Source: Apteryx mantelli
Lineage: Eukaryota; Chordata; Aves; Apterygiformes; Apterygidae
Direction: 5' to 3'
Assembly: GCF_036417845.1 (NCBI RefSeq)
Contig: NC_089978.1
Location: 85,864,007-85,928,006 of the forward strand
DNA length: 64,000 nt
How positions within the stretch are numbered: the stretch's first letter is position 1; each line of letters opens with the position of its first letter. Below the pieces are notes generated by a model that saw nothing but the letters and a program-made list of their open reading frames with translations, had not been told where the DNA came from and ran no database searches. The position numbers were made by a program, and so were the translations under genes. Shown in pieces: positions 1-11,810 of the stretch.

Positions 1-728
1 ATATGAACAAGAAACTCTGCACATTATTGCATGCAGGAGTACGCAGGGGGAAAGCAACATAATGAGGAGGAAGAGTATGGCAAGAGTGCCTTTAAGCTAG
101 TAAACAATATTGACTCAATGGGCATGAACTGGCCCAAAATAAATGCTGCCTGAAAACCAGAAGCCAGTTTCTAATCATCAGCTTTCTCCAATCAGAAGGA
201 TAGGTGCAAAGAAACCTAACTAGTTTTACGGTGGGGCTTTATCAGCTTCATCTTTATTCTGAAATTGCAAAGCCTGGACTGCAGCTGATGACTTGAGAGG
301 TTGCTTCTAGTCTCATGCTCCTGTGAAGCACAGTTATTCATGCACATTTTGTGCTGCCATAAAGAGAACAGTTTAAATATCATTTGCAACCACACTATAA
401 ACAGACGATAACTCTGTTATCAATGGAAGCTTACATGATGATGTCAGGACTATTAATGTATACTGTCTACTTCACTCTATGAAGAAACAAACACAAAGAC
501 TTTGGCTCTGTCGCACTTGCCATTCTCTATAAGTTGAGATGGAGCAGAATTAGACCTAGCTGAGTATGAAAGCCATTCTTAAGTGCCTGTTAGCGAAAGA
601 GGAGGTTGATGAGATAATGGGAAAAAGATGATAAGCATAGATTGTCGGTGTGGTGAAATGCTGTAGTGATACTCTAAGGAAGACAAAATTTACATTAGTA
701 GAACAAGATTATGATATTGTAAGATTGC

Positions 729-826
729 CCTGAGCAACCTGGTCTGAACTCAGTGTTAACCTTGCTTTGAGCAGAAGGGTACTAGGGACCTTCCAAGGTC
801 CCTTCCCACCTGAATGAGTCTCTGTT
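729..826 (+). repeat. Degraded CR1 LINE 3' end
   Basis: The stretch contains the CR1 tail landmarks 'tgagcaacctggtct' and 'ccttccaaggtcccttcc', followed by a degenerate 'acctgaatgagtctctg'. The spacing between the landmarks is disrupted, so this is an old fragment. It lies inside CLTRN intron 2. Confidence 0.6.
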
Positions 827-2781
827 TTAACAAGACAGTCATTCAGACTGCATACAAGTGAATATGCTTCTATATATAAGTGGAACATGCTTCAGGGTCC
901 CGTTTGGTGGCAAGACACCAGATGCACACCAGCTTCTCTCCCCTTTGTCCTACACCTTGGAAGTGGCCTGAATACGTGGTCCAGTAGGGAAGTGCACCTA
1001 CTTCTTCACCTGGCTTGCAGCTTATGATGGGCTAGCTGTTTGGCTCTTCTGGCTAAACTGAGTGGTGACACTGACAAGTACGTGGTCTTCCTAGTGGACA
1101 TTGTTCCTGCTCGCTCAAAGCTGCCTTTGGCCCTTTTAGGTTAACTCTCTACTACTTTGCTAGCTGTATGTCCTGGAAACAGGTAGTAACGAGCAGTCAT
1201 TCCAGAAGCCACTCAAAACGTTAACACCATTCTCAGAAAAACTCAATTCAGGCTTACAGATGCTATGTTTCTTCCCACTGGTTAGCAAACGATGTCTTTG
1301 TCAAGTAAACCCATTACTTGCAAGTAAAACAATAACAGCTACATGCTAACCATATTTTAGCTGCCCTTTGCAGCTCCATTGTAATAGGAACCATATAAAT
1401 ACATTAAGTGGTACTTCCTGCCTCAAAGTACAGCCTAGGCTATGAACAAATGAAAAAATGGTGCCTGTCTCTGTTCGCTTCACACAAAGTAGATGGCATG
1501 TGCTGAATCATACAGAGAACTATACTAACCCATTTGCTATGCCCCTGAATGTACACCGGAGTAATCCTGCCAGTCACAAAGCAAAATGCTCATGTTGTCA
1601 GGGTCTTCTGTTATCATCTAGACTGAAGTGATTTGGAAATGAAGGAAACAGAATTAAATATCAAAGCATCATACCAAGATATTCTAAGCTGACTTTCCTA
1701 TTGTGATACAGTGACAGTGCTACCCTTTCTTTTGATAAGATAGGAAGAAAAGTGAATGTCCCAAATTCTGAAGACAAAATGAATTTCAGATTGATAATAG
1801 TTTCAGTATTTGAATTTTAGTAATTTGCAGAGAGCATTGCAATGGCTATAACAGGAAATACTAGCTGTTTGCAGTTAATAGTTTGTTCATTATCTGTGGA
1901 TAATTTTGTATGACATCATATCACTTTCAGCAGGTTGCTGTTCTAAAATGCTATTTTATATTTTCCCACTCTTAGGTCTTACACATATTTCGTTGTATGA
2001 AAGAAACTACTATCTATCTACAAAAAAACAATAAGAAACTCACCAGTTATTGCTTTTTTTAATAATAAAAAGCACCTTTAAGATTAATGATTTGTACCAT
2101 ACCTTTTTGTGAAGAAAAACAGAAAAATGCAAGTGGTTGATCAGACAACCTCCCTTTCTTTTACTATAGTTGGACAAGAAGAAAAACTAGAAAAAAACAT
2201 TGCTGGGACCTGCAGTTTTAATTCTTTCCAAGTATTTTAAGCAAAGATTAAATCAAAATATTTTGCTGTTATCATCAAGATGAATTTCAATAATGACTTT
2301 GACATATTTTCAGCTGTAGGATTACACTATTTTTAATAAATTTTGAAACAATCCAGCCTTGCTTAACTGTTTAATTAAAGTTTCTCACCCAAGAGAACTG
2401 ACTTCAATACTAATTTCTACAGACAAATACTTTAACATGTATCCTGAGTACTGCCTCCCAGTTTGTCTGGTGTGTGAACTTTCCAGTGGAATTAGGTCCT
2501 TGATAAATGTCAGTTTAAATTACCTGATATTTTGGGATTATTTTAGAACGGTTTCTAAGGTCATAGATAAATCCTCATACCTCCAGTCTCTATAACACAC
2601 AACCTATGGCTTTTTGTTTCCCAGTTCTCCTAGCATAATCAGGCACTAGACTTCCAGTAGAGGTTACTGTCCAAGACATTTCATATCTAATTTTAAGCTG
2701 AGCCCTGTAACACTTTGCAGATCTGCTCTAAGCATTCAAAATTGCAACGGGTGTACTGAGTTCTGCTATATTTCATGGCTC

Positions 2782-2902
2782 TTTAGATCAGGAAGGGCCA
2801 TTTTGGTAATCTAATTTCCCAGGCTCTTGTGTATCACAGGCCATTATTACTCCTGCCAGTACTTCTATAGCAAGCCCAAGGACTTGAATTAAGCTAAAGC
2901 AG
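2782..2902 (-). repeat. Ancient CR1-like relic, antisense
   Basis: The plus strand carries 'ggaagggccatt', then 'tatcacaggccatta' and 'aagctaaagca'. Their order resembles the reverse complement of an old CR1-type 3' end that is common in turtle and crocodilian genomes. The match is from memory of the consensus, so the family name is tentative. Confidence 0.45.
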
Positions 2903-3455
2903 TTCTCATGAGACTAACATGTACACTACAGACAGAGGAGAAAGGGCACTATCCAAGGCCCCACATTAATAGGGAATTGAAGAGATATGCTTGAATGATC
3001 TCTGCAGATCCTGCTTATCTAAGACCCTGACATAAAATCCCATTTCATAAATATCTAACAATCTTTTCCTGCTTATCTTCCCAGACATGCTTGACTTTAC
3101 AATTAGCGCTCTCAAGCAGAAGTGCTTTTCCCAAAATACAGGCTGATTTATGCAGCATCCCTCATGCATAAAATGCAAGATCTCTACAGTTTTTCCAGAA
3201 AGGGATTGGGGTGTGTGTGGGGGGGAACCTTACACAGAAAAGACAAGTTTTACACTTCTTTTAAAGGATGTCACTTTAAGTAGAGGGCTAGTCAAATGTC
3301 AAGAAATAGATGCCTGGATCATGGCTTGAGCAAGCTATTACAATTAACACTTCAGAACAAATTGCTTGTGCTGCCTTTGGAAATTTTACCGTATATATTA
3401 GTTCTACTTAGGCAAATATTCAATTAGGAAGAATATGTGAAGATACTTTACTTAC

Positions 3456-3514
3456 TGCATTATCTCCCAAAGCTGTTTTGATACTAAGCCGTACTTTGAA
3501 AGCATTCTGTGCAT
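3456..3514 (-). CDS. CLTRN: CLTRN coding exon 2
   Basis: The 59-nt exon follows a tgtcag acceptor and ends with a gtaagt donor. With the base carried over from exon 1 it encodes 20 residues beginning DAQNAFKVRLS. Human collectrin has Gly where this has Asp at the exon junction; the flanking residues are conserved. It ends on a codon boundary. Confidence 0.9.
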
Positions 3515-3969
3515 CTGACACAAAGAGAAAGAAAGCAAACATATATTGAAAATCATCCTAAAAATGGGATTTTAAATCATTTACTTCTCTAATTGTTTTA
3601 CAAACCACAACTTCTAAATTTGTCTTGACAACCTGATTTGGAGAACTAGAAGTAACTACTGTGAACAGTGCAGCAGCCCTGTGGATCCTCAGTGAGGTTT
3701 AACCAGGACCTCTTTAAAATAGGTAAGATCAGCTTCTGTGCTTAATTTGCAAACTCATAAAAGAAGTGAATGCTCAGAGCATCAAACTTGAAACTGGAAA
3801 CAAACCAGCTAAAATACCAACCTAAGAAGCTGACAGCTTTGTAAGCATAAATTCATAGCTAAATTTACCTAAGGAAGGATGGGAATCAGCTCCAAAACTT
3901 ACCTGGCTTGCAGAGCTCAGCATAAGCAACAGCAACCACAGAGAAGGTAAGCAGCAAAACCCGTAACAT
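3456..3969 (-). CDS. CLTRN: CLTRN (collectrin, TMEM27), 5' part: coding exons 1-2
   Basis: Collectrin is a single-pass membrane protein related to the C-terminal part of ACE2. It stabilises neutral amino-acid transporters in the kidney brush border and is also found in pancreatic beta cells (family knowledge). Read on the minus strand, exon 1 (3969-3903) encodes a 22-residue start, MLRVLLLTFSVVAVAYAELC then KP, that is a clear signal peptide followed by the family's mature start AELCxP. Exon 2 (3514-3456) encodes DAQNAFKVRLSIKTALGDNA, nearly identical to the human segment after the signal peptide. The split codon (g|at), the donors (gtaagt at both exons) and the cag acceptor all fit. Human CLTRN has about 222 residues, so only the first 42 are visible; I found no further exon between 1 and 3455, and the rest should lie left of the window. 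CLTRN, then ZRSR2, then AP1S2 matches human Xp22.2. Confidence 0.9.
3903..3969 (-). CDS. CLTRN: CLTRN coding exon 1 (signal peptide)
   Basis: The ATG is at 3969-3967. It was chosen because it opens a short signal peptide with a hydrophobic core (VLLLTFSVVAVAYA) and a likely cleavage after Ala17, before ELC. The exon ends after the first base of codon 23, followed by GT at 3902-3901 (gtaagt). The 5' UTR continues to higher coordinates but its start is not resolved. Confidence 0.9.
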
Positions 3970-4087
3970 CCTTTCAGTGTGAAAAACCTGAGGCAAAAAG
4001 AAATAACTCTCCACTGTAAAGCACTCTTAAACTTTCTGTGACCCAGGATTAAAGCATCAGCAGCACAAGTGAGCAACCAAGTAAAAG

Positions 4088-4101
4088 GTTTAATAATTAA
4101 C
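4088..4101 (-). promoter_or_regulatory. Candidate HNF1 binding site upstream of CLTRN
   Basis: The minus strand reads GTTAATTATTAAAC, which matches 12 of 13 positions of the HNF1 palindrome GTTAATNATTAAC. It lies about 120-132 bp upstream of the CLTRN ATG. Collectrin is a known HNF1-alpha target in beta cells and kidney (established knowledge). Use of this copy is inferred from sequence and position only. Confidence 0.6.
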
Positions 4102-4559
4102 CCCCCGTTAATACCCCCATATTTTAGCTAAAACAAGCACTACAAACACCTGTCTTCTGTCAGTTATTTATTACTTTTGTCTGTAGGAAAAAAAGCTACA
4201 ATAAGAATTGAATTTTCTTTTTCCTTTTTAGAACAATGCAAAACTTTACACAGTGCCACAAGTCAACCTTCTTTCTCCCTCAGACACCATTTTAGACACA
4301 CACATAGAGGTGTCTGAGATACACAACACAAGGCCAGCCTGCAACTCCAGCGGTGGCATAACACTGCCACCCAGGACACATGAATTTGAAATTCAGGTGC
4401 TACTGTGCTGTGTCAACAAAATCAGAAGGAAACTACCATCCAGCTTCCTTAGAAAACAGGCTAGCTCAACAGAAAGCCTTCAAGAAGAAATAAAGGCAAA
4501 GTAAGTCTGGGCTTCTCTTTCATCCCCCCAAAAGAAATATTTGACTAGGAGGTCCCAAA

Positions 4560-5110
4560 CTAGGCAGGGTACAGGGCACCATCACCTGAGATGGCATGGG
4601 GTAGTGTCTGGTCTATGCACGAGGCATGTGCAGGCGGCGTCCATGCCCAGGAGGAGAGCTGGCCCTCGTGCATAACTCCTGCCCCACAAACAGGACTCCA
4701 AACGTGCTCCCTCATCTGTCACCCAAGCCATGCTTTGCCCTAAGTCCATCCCAGCTCTCCACACGTAAAGATGGAGCTTGGCGTCCCAACCCAATGTGGC
4801 CCCCATGCCACCTTGCCTGTGTTCCTGTGTCCTGCCTCACAAGTTAGTCCTCAGCGCCGGGGCCAGTGGGTGCCAGGAATGCCACATAGCAAACTGCAGA
4901 GCTGGGAGGTGACTGCCGACCAGTGGCACCCACCCACGTGGAGCAGCTTCGCCCACAGGTGCCGGGGACTGTGCACCACCACCCCTGCACACTGCCTGCC
5001 CTTCACATGCACAAACAAGGCTTCAGCCCAAACAAGGCTTAGCACTAGCACAGGGCAAGGACCTCCTGGGAGGTCAAACTGAATGCATGTGGCTGCTGCC
5101 TAGTCCAGGC
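4560..5110. other. GC-rich block of unknown nature
   Basis: About 550 bp with clearly higher GC content than the surrounding AT-rich sequence, and with several overlapping open frames on both strands (4582-4806, 4626-4847, 4771-5082, 4851-5051). None of the translations resembles a family I know. There is a short direct repeat, 'acaaggcttcagcccaa' followed by 'acaaggcttagcac', near 5015-5045. It could be a degraded repeat, an exon of an unknown RNA, or a GC-biased fragment. Confidence 0.3.
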
Positions 5111-8100
5111 ACCTGGCCAAAGTGACAGGCCAGAGCTTTCAGGCTAAGATCTCCAGGCCTATATAGCTTGTTCCACAAAAAAATTGCTGTGGCATTGCTT
5201 TGAACTAAAAAAAGTGGTTCCAAAGGCTGACAACTACTTTCTTGCTGTTGGACAATTCTTACACTAGCAAGTGGTATAAGAAAAAGTGCAATTGAAGGAT
5301 TTCATAGGGAAGTATGTATGCATATTGAATAAGGACATATTTATGTTTTGTATATATGACACAGATGTTGTATATACATGTGCACACACATGTATGGATA
5401 TATCTCAGTGACATACTCTATGGTCTTCCCAAAACATTTTCAAAGGCAAAGAAATAAATGTAGAAGAGAAAAAATTCAGAAATTGAAATGTATCACTTCA
5501 AATTCACACGCGCAGTCTTTGCAATGTAGACAGCAAAACAGGATTATTTTATTCCATGTGCTACTGTATTTGCCTTGTAGCCGTTTTGATTAACGGTCGG
5601 TCCTTAAGTTGAAGATTGCTTCAAAAAGATTTTCAGTTGTTCCTTTAGCACCAAGAAGTGTGTTTTGAGACTACAAACCTAAAGACCTTCACAAGGATGA
5701 CTACCAGAAAGAATATTTTACCTAACAATGGGAATGAATTTACGTGGAAAAACAAATCAGCATTTGCTACTTAAAACACTTGGGTTTTCAGGTAGTTGAG
5801 GATTTACTGGTACACTAATTTAATCTTATTTTTGGAAAACACTGTTAAAAGAATTGATGTCCCATCTTTAAAAGTCATTAAATCTTACTCATTCCTGGAC
5901 ATCTGTTTACTTTCTCTAGGCAACCAGTTCTGAGTACAAACCTACTGGATATATTATCTGCTTAGATGTTCAATCTATGCCTGTGAAAACAAAAGAAGTG
6001 ATGTATTCATTTCTAATGATGGCTCAAATGAACATATCATATGTACATGCTTCAAAAGGAAAGCACTAAAAATGTACAGATGTTTCAAAGATGCAGTTTG
6101 CTGTAGAATTTGTAATTAAAAAAAATAAAAAGAATGTGAATGTTATCAGTTTCTTGCTAAATGCGCACGCATTGTTTTCAATAATTGGCATTTGAACTTT
6201 GCTGTATCATTGAGGGAAGTATTGGAGTACATAAGAGGAGAGTGGAAAAGCAAAGCATTTTTTTCCCGCTGCCAGAAATGGAATGGAACTCATTGGCAAT
6301 ATGATCCATCACCACTTCTCCCCACTGCAAACCACTGTAAATTAGTTCTTTCCTTTAGAATCACATGAAGCCAGTGTCAAAGCACATTGAAGTCACACAA
6401 CACCCAGCAGAAACGACCTCAGAGAGTAAGATTAGATTCCCTGAGCAGGGCTGCTGACTTCCAAATAGGATGGCTGATTTTACTATTTCACTGATTTCTC
6501 TTGCTGGCAAGCAGTAAGACGAACGATTTTTCTGGCAGAGAGGGGAGGTGGCCAGGAGAAGGAGGAGGGTGATAAACACCCAGGCCTGGGCTCACAGGGA
6601 GAACATCTTGCCCTGACATATACACCCACAGCAACTTGGATGCAGTCCAAATGCACCCACTGACTGCCCATGTTCTTATTCAGTTGTATATGCACAGAGC
6701 ACTGCACAAAAACAACTCATTGCTGCACATCAAAACATCTTTTTCCCAAGCTGGCATGGCTTTTAAACAAGCCAGATAGACAAGTTTAGACCAGGTGTTA
6801 GTAGGAAACTAACTTTTCTTCAAATCAATGACATTTTTTCAGGACTGTCATAAAAAGCACTGCAATTGTTGATTTACAAATGAAATATATCAGCATAATC
6901 TAAAAAGACATATATTTTGCCCCTTCTGTATTTCTGCAATACATCTATGTGCATGGATAACTTTCTGCCCAATCTTTTTTTCCTCCAGTTTTGGTCAGAT
7001 AATGTAATGCTGCTTAAGTACATATGCATTTGTTTGCCTCTGACTAATCAGTCACACATCAGTTTCCCTGAACATATGACAATCTACTCATATATATGCA
7101 AGGTATATTTTTTATTTCAGCTTTTATTTAGTTTTTAATTAAATTATTTAATTTTTCAATAGTTCATCTTTTATAGTAACCTTGTTTTTCCTAACCTTTG
7201 AGTTTCAAGCCATTAGCAGTGCTGAATCCAATGCACAACCTGCATCTTGGAAATATCATTGAACTAATGCAACGAACTGTTGCTGTTCACGTACTGTGTG
7301 AATTTGTCTGCCCGGCTGAAAATAACAGTATTTCCAAAATCTTTTTCAGTGTTTGTGACTTCCAAAAGTTCACACATTATCTGTGTGTGTGTGTGTATAT
7401 GTATATACATATACACACACACACACATATGTTTATATACATACACACACACCTAATAGTATACCATAATTTGGACTTTCAAACAAATCAGGAGAGGACT
7501 AAAACTTCAAGAAGGCATATGACTTGGTAAAACGAACAAAATCCTCCCATCATCTTGATGTGATTAGCAATGTACTGCTCTGCTTCTTTCAATGTCTTTG
7601 AAATGGAAAATCCCAGGAAAGTAAAATATTGATAGCTATCATATAAGTTAATTAACAGCTATGGCCAAACTTAACCTCAGTTTTCAAATTTGACAAATTA
7701 ACAGTTTTAAACTCTGAGGAAGTTAATCTTTAGTCTTAAATAGTTGTGTTCAACTCTTATGAGGAAAGAGTCAATGTGCTACTGTCAGCATTAGTCAGTT
7801 ATGGAAATGTACCTGGAGAACTACAGAGATAATTGTACCAGGTGCTTTGCAGTTCCCCAGGTGCAGTGGGAACAATGAATGCTGCACATCTTTTGCAGAC
7901 TTCAGAAGCTGGTGAGATCAGGATCTAAGTAAATGTCAGTATCATCTAATAAACCAGTGCTGGCTGAGATAGGTCCAGTCCAAGTCTCATTATATGGGAG
8001 TTCTTCTATTAACTTTTTGTAGAACAGGGTATTGAATCAGACCCATACTCATTGTCATCATTGTAATAACATGAAAGTAACTTCCTTTGTCACTGAGTTT

Positions 8101-11100
8101 TTATTAGTGCTCACAGAAGTACACAGCATGTGAGAAAGCATTTATCCCTTGAGACAGTAGCATAGCCATTGGAGAGCAGGTGGGGGAAGGATGCATTCTC
8201 TAGAGTTCATACATATTGTCTTGAAATGTGCACTCTGCAGTGAAAAGCACTGAGGATCGCCCACAATGGGGCTAGCACTGAGAACGAACGAGCAGTGACT
8301 GCCAGCATAGTGGAAGATGGTGCTGTTGCTACCACCTCACTAATTATTTTATAATACAATCTACAGCCTGAAGCATCAACAAAAATCCAACACTTCTAGT
8401 CTCAAACCACATTTCCTGAATGTCTTCTAATGAACATGTATATTTTTGGTCAACCAGATCCATGCTACTGATGTACTGTCATGTCCCATGTTTTCCTATC
8501 TCCATTTTCTTCAGTAAATGGAATGGAGAACATAACTCAAGCTATACAATTCCATGAGAATAGCTCTACTGAACTATATGGCAAAAATTCAGATGAGACC
8601 AATTTTAACATTATGTCTATGCCTATAAAACATATCTTTTTTTCTCATGGGCTTGGGCATATAACAAAAGCAGCAAAAACTTATTTTGTATATATCAAAA
8701 AATGTCAGTCCACAGTGGCAGGAATTTGAAGAAAATGGACACTAGATGAACCATGTGCAAATTAAGCATAAATTTGTGTTTAACAGAGGGAGTGGCTGTA
8801 CTGTGTTCTTCTGAGCTGGTCTACTGTAATGTGTACGGTTCTGTGCACGTATCTTACAACTCATGCACAGATTTATGAAGGAATATGATGTGTAACTTCA
8901 AGTTGCATGAGAAATGTTCCTGTGTTCTGTGCCATTCTGTAAAGTATAATCAGTGCACCTGACACCTACATTGCGTGGTACTATATATGCCCCATTAGAA
9001 GAAGGTAGGTACATTTTTCTTGAAGAAATACAGAAGAGTGATTTCTGCAAACCTCTGGAAGGCTTCTGTGAAAATGAACAATGTTTGAAGAGGCCGATGT
9101 TCTATAATTCAGTGTAAGGGTTAACAACTACTGACCAGAATGCTGGATTATTCTGGATATGTGAATGGAACTTTCCAGCCCGGAATGGACATACTTGTCT
9201 CTTTCTGAAACAAACAGTTCATGGCCCTGTAACAATTTAGCTGCATGGAATTCTATATCTGTATTTGACCATCAAGCTGCTGTTACACGTATAAATTAAT
9301 GTGAATAAACAAAATGGAGAAAAATGCAATTATTGTATTCCCATTCCAAAGACACATCACAGCTTCTTCATAATCATTATCACTTACAAAAGTAAATTAG
9401 AGATAACACTAAGATCTACTAGTAACTAATGTATCTTTGTGTTTTCTTACAAAAAGATCCTCCTTTTCACTATTCAAATACATTATCTTAAGACAGGTAT
9501 TTCCCAAAGCATATTAAACCAGCAGCTAATAGAGAGATGGCCACAATGAAGTGTAGCAAGTTAATGAAAGAAATGATTGAATTTCTCAATATAGACTTAT
9601 ACACAGTGTAAAAGAAGGTCGTCATTATACCAATTACTCTCTTAAGAGGAGGATCAAAAGTTAAAGCTGTAACTCCCTAATAAAACAAGATTTATGAAGC
9701 ACATTTGGTTGTGTTTTTTCAGAACTTTCATGGGTGCGTAAGGTTCATCATCTGAAATGCACAATACTGCCATCTACTGCATCTAAGAAGCAGCATATCT
9801 ATGTACTATTTTATATGTACATTCTGCATGAGCAAACAGTAAAAATAACAGTGATGTTATCAACTCCTTCATTTTAAAAGACAATCTAGAACCTGAAACA
9901 GGGTTAACTAGTAGTAGAGGTCATGAATCTAAAAATTCATTGATCACATGGCAAATGCAGCTGCTGTCTACACTAATCATGACTGCTTTGAATAACTTCA
10001 CTGAACTTCAGAATAATTTTATAAGTCACTCATTACGCTGTTAATGAACGGTGTAGGAAATTAGTATGATTTTTATAAAGCCTGCTCTGGTATGCTTCAC
10101 TGCCAGCAGCTCAGACTATTTATGCAAAACACTACCTCTAGGATATGAGAAGCAAGCACCTATACTGCAGTTTACGACAATAATTTAGATCTTAATCAAC
10201 AATAAAGATTATTAACAACTTTGCAAAACATGCCCAAATAAAACCTACAAACTCACTGCCTCTGAAGGAAGCCCGAATTCTGTTTTAAAATGCAAACTAT
10301 AATGTGTATCACCAAGGAATTGATTACTGACAACTTGCATATTTTGGCCCATCGCATCTGTGACAAGGCTGTACATGACTCATTTCCTGCTATGAAGCAT
10401 CTTCATAATTAAGACAGGTAGGATGCCTCAGGTATGATGATGATAAATTATCAGCAGCATCACTTAAATGCACCACTGCACCTGTTGGGTGTGCCCCAAC
10501 TATACGAAAACTTCAACTTTCCTAAGCTTTCTGTGAGGCTGTAGGCCAAGGCAGCCACGTATCATCTATCTGTATTGCCACAGCAGCCAAGAGTCCCACT
10601 AAAAGCTCACTTAGTGGGAGGCATTGCGCACCTCATGTTTTCATAAGTATTTCATAAAGCAGTTGATGCAATACTTACAGAGCATAAGCTGTCAGCAAGA
10701 TCGCTATTACACCTGGGCAGTATTAACATAACACAACACAGTAATGTGCAGAACCACCCTGGCTAGTGATTATATTGGACACAACATGTGTTGCTTTTCT
10801 TTGTAGGGCTGGGAAAATGATACATATCATAACACAAGATTCAGTGGGCTTATCTTATGGGGTCTTTAAGGAGTTTAGTACATTCAAACTTAAACCACTA
10901 TTTTTAAGGTATTCACTGAACCCTGAGTTTTTGAGAGGATGAACAACACTTACAAACTGCACCTTATCTTATAAGATGTGACAGAATTACTCCGGTCTTG
11001 TTTTCTGAATTTTGTAGATGTTGTAGATCTAACAATGTGTAAGTCTTGTTAAAAGCAGCTGTGCTGATTAGCTATGTGTAATCATCCAAAGCAGTTTTTC

Positions 11101-11450
11101 TTTTCCCCACCACTGCCTTTCATTATTCAACCCACAGAAACTGAAGCTTCAGGTGGATGCTACAACCAAAGGAAAATAGATTGGAAAAAACACATCACAC
11201 CATCAGCCCGAGTGCCTCTGAACATGCTCCTTCAGCCAAGCCAGAGCTGCTGGCTTACGGCCGGTCTCCCCGCCCACTTAGATGAATGATCTGGCAACAA
11301 CCACCAGCCTCCTGGCGTTTTGAACTCGTACAAAGCTGGACGCTTGCTCCCGAGCTTCCCCACTTCCTTCCTTTCCCTGACCTGCCTTTAACAGCTCCAT
11401 ACCCTTACCACGCTGGTTACTACACTGCTCCATTCCCTCCCGCAGCATCC
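5111..11450. other. Intergenic region between CLTRN and ZRSR2
   Basis: AT-rich sequence with no coding exon I could recognise. In human, CA5B lies between CLTRN and ZRSR2, but I saw none of the conserved carbonic anhydrase peptide signatures (such as the FHFHWG zinc-site segment) in a read of this interval. The only distinct structure is the microsatellite near 7.4 kb. Small open frames, including 8481-8729, have no family resemblance. Confidence 0.5.
7380..7453. repeat. Palindromic (TG)n-(AT)-(CA)n microsatellite
   Basis: A run of TG repeats passes through 'tatatgtatatacatata' into a run of CA repeats, followed by a second short 'atacatacacacacacc' block. The two halves are inverted complements of each other, so either strand can fold into a hairpin. 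The short open frames across it (7198-7530 plus, 7264-7452 minus) come from the repeat. Confidence 0.85.
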
Positions 11451-11734
11451 CACACCCACCCCCCCGTGCTGCAGGCCCCGAGGCAGCGGGAGGCCACGCT
11501 CCGGACTCAGCCGAGGGTTTTGCGTTTCCCTCGGGCCGAGCCGAGACCCGGCGGCAGGGACGCCCCGCGCCCCGGGGAGAGGCCGCAGCCCCATCCCCAT
11601 CCTTTGCGCGGGGACCCGCTGGAGCCCGGCTCCGGGGCGGCCCCCACCGGGACACGGAGCAGCGAAGCGAGACGCCCAACGGCCGGCCCTCCCGCCCGAG
11701 CGCCGGAAGGGATTTTGCGCCCTTCCGCCGTGGC

Positions 11735-11744
11735 GTCACGTGAC
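11735..11744. promoter_or_regulatory. Palindromic E-box GTCACGTGAC
   Basis: The 10-bp perfect palindrome contains CACGTG and matches the CLEAR/USF-type site bound by TFEB/MITF or USF bHLH-zip factors (established motif). It lies 20 bp upstream of the ZRSR2 ATG. Which factor uses it, if any, cannot be told from sequence. Confidence 0.6.
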
Positions 11745-11759
11745 ATCCCCTTGGTAACG

Positions 11760-11771
11760 CAAGATGGCGGC
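11760..11771 (+). promoter_or_regulatory. TISU / YY1 element over the ZRSR2 start codon
   Basis: The bases CAAGATGGCGGC match the TISU consensus SAASATGGCGGC exactly, with the ATG of ZRSR2 at its centre. TISU is known to act as both a YY1-dependent transcription element and a start signal for mRNAs with very short 5' leaders. This supports the start codon choice and predicts a transcription start only a few to some tens of bases upstream. Confidence 0.75.
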
Positions 11772-11810
11772 GCCCATGTTGCTGCCCGAGTCCCCTCTGG
11801 GGAAGTTGAG
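11764..11810 (+). CDS. ZRSR2: ZRSR2 coding exon 1
   Basis: Encodes [15 protein letters not shown] plus two bases of the next codon, then a gtgagg donor at 11811. The MAAP start is shared with human ZRSR2, and the following residues differ. The start sits in a perfect TISU element. Confidence 0.85.

Larger units (their letters stand above)
1..3455. other. CLTRN intron 2 (partial), no further exon seen
   Basis: This AT-rich stretch downstream of CLTRN exon 2 on the minus strand has no exon I could recognise when compared with the remainder of collectrin (neck domain, transmembrane segment, cytoplasmic tail). It contains two degraded CR1-like fragments, listed separately. The open frames at 2359-2595 and 2966-3178 show no family resemblance and are probably chance. 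Confidence 0.6.

Noticed and set aside
3822-4076. An 84-codon minus-strand frame over CLTRN exon 1
   Set aside because: It is out of frame with the collectrin signal peptide and runs into the intron past the donor at 3902.
7198-7530. A 110-codon open frame with alternating Val-Cys and His-Thr
   Set aside because: The distinctive part is the translation of the TG/CA microsatellite; the rest has no family resemblance.
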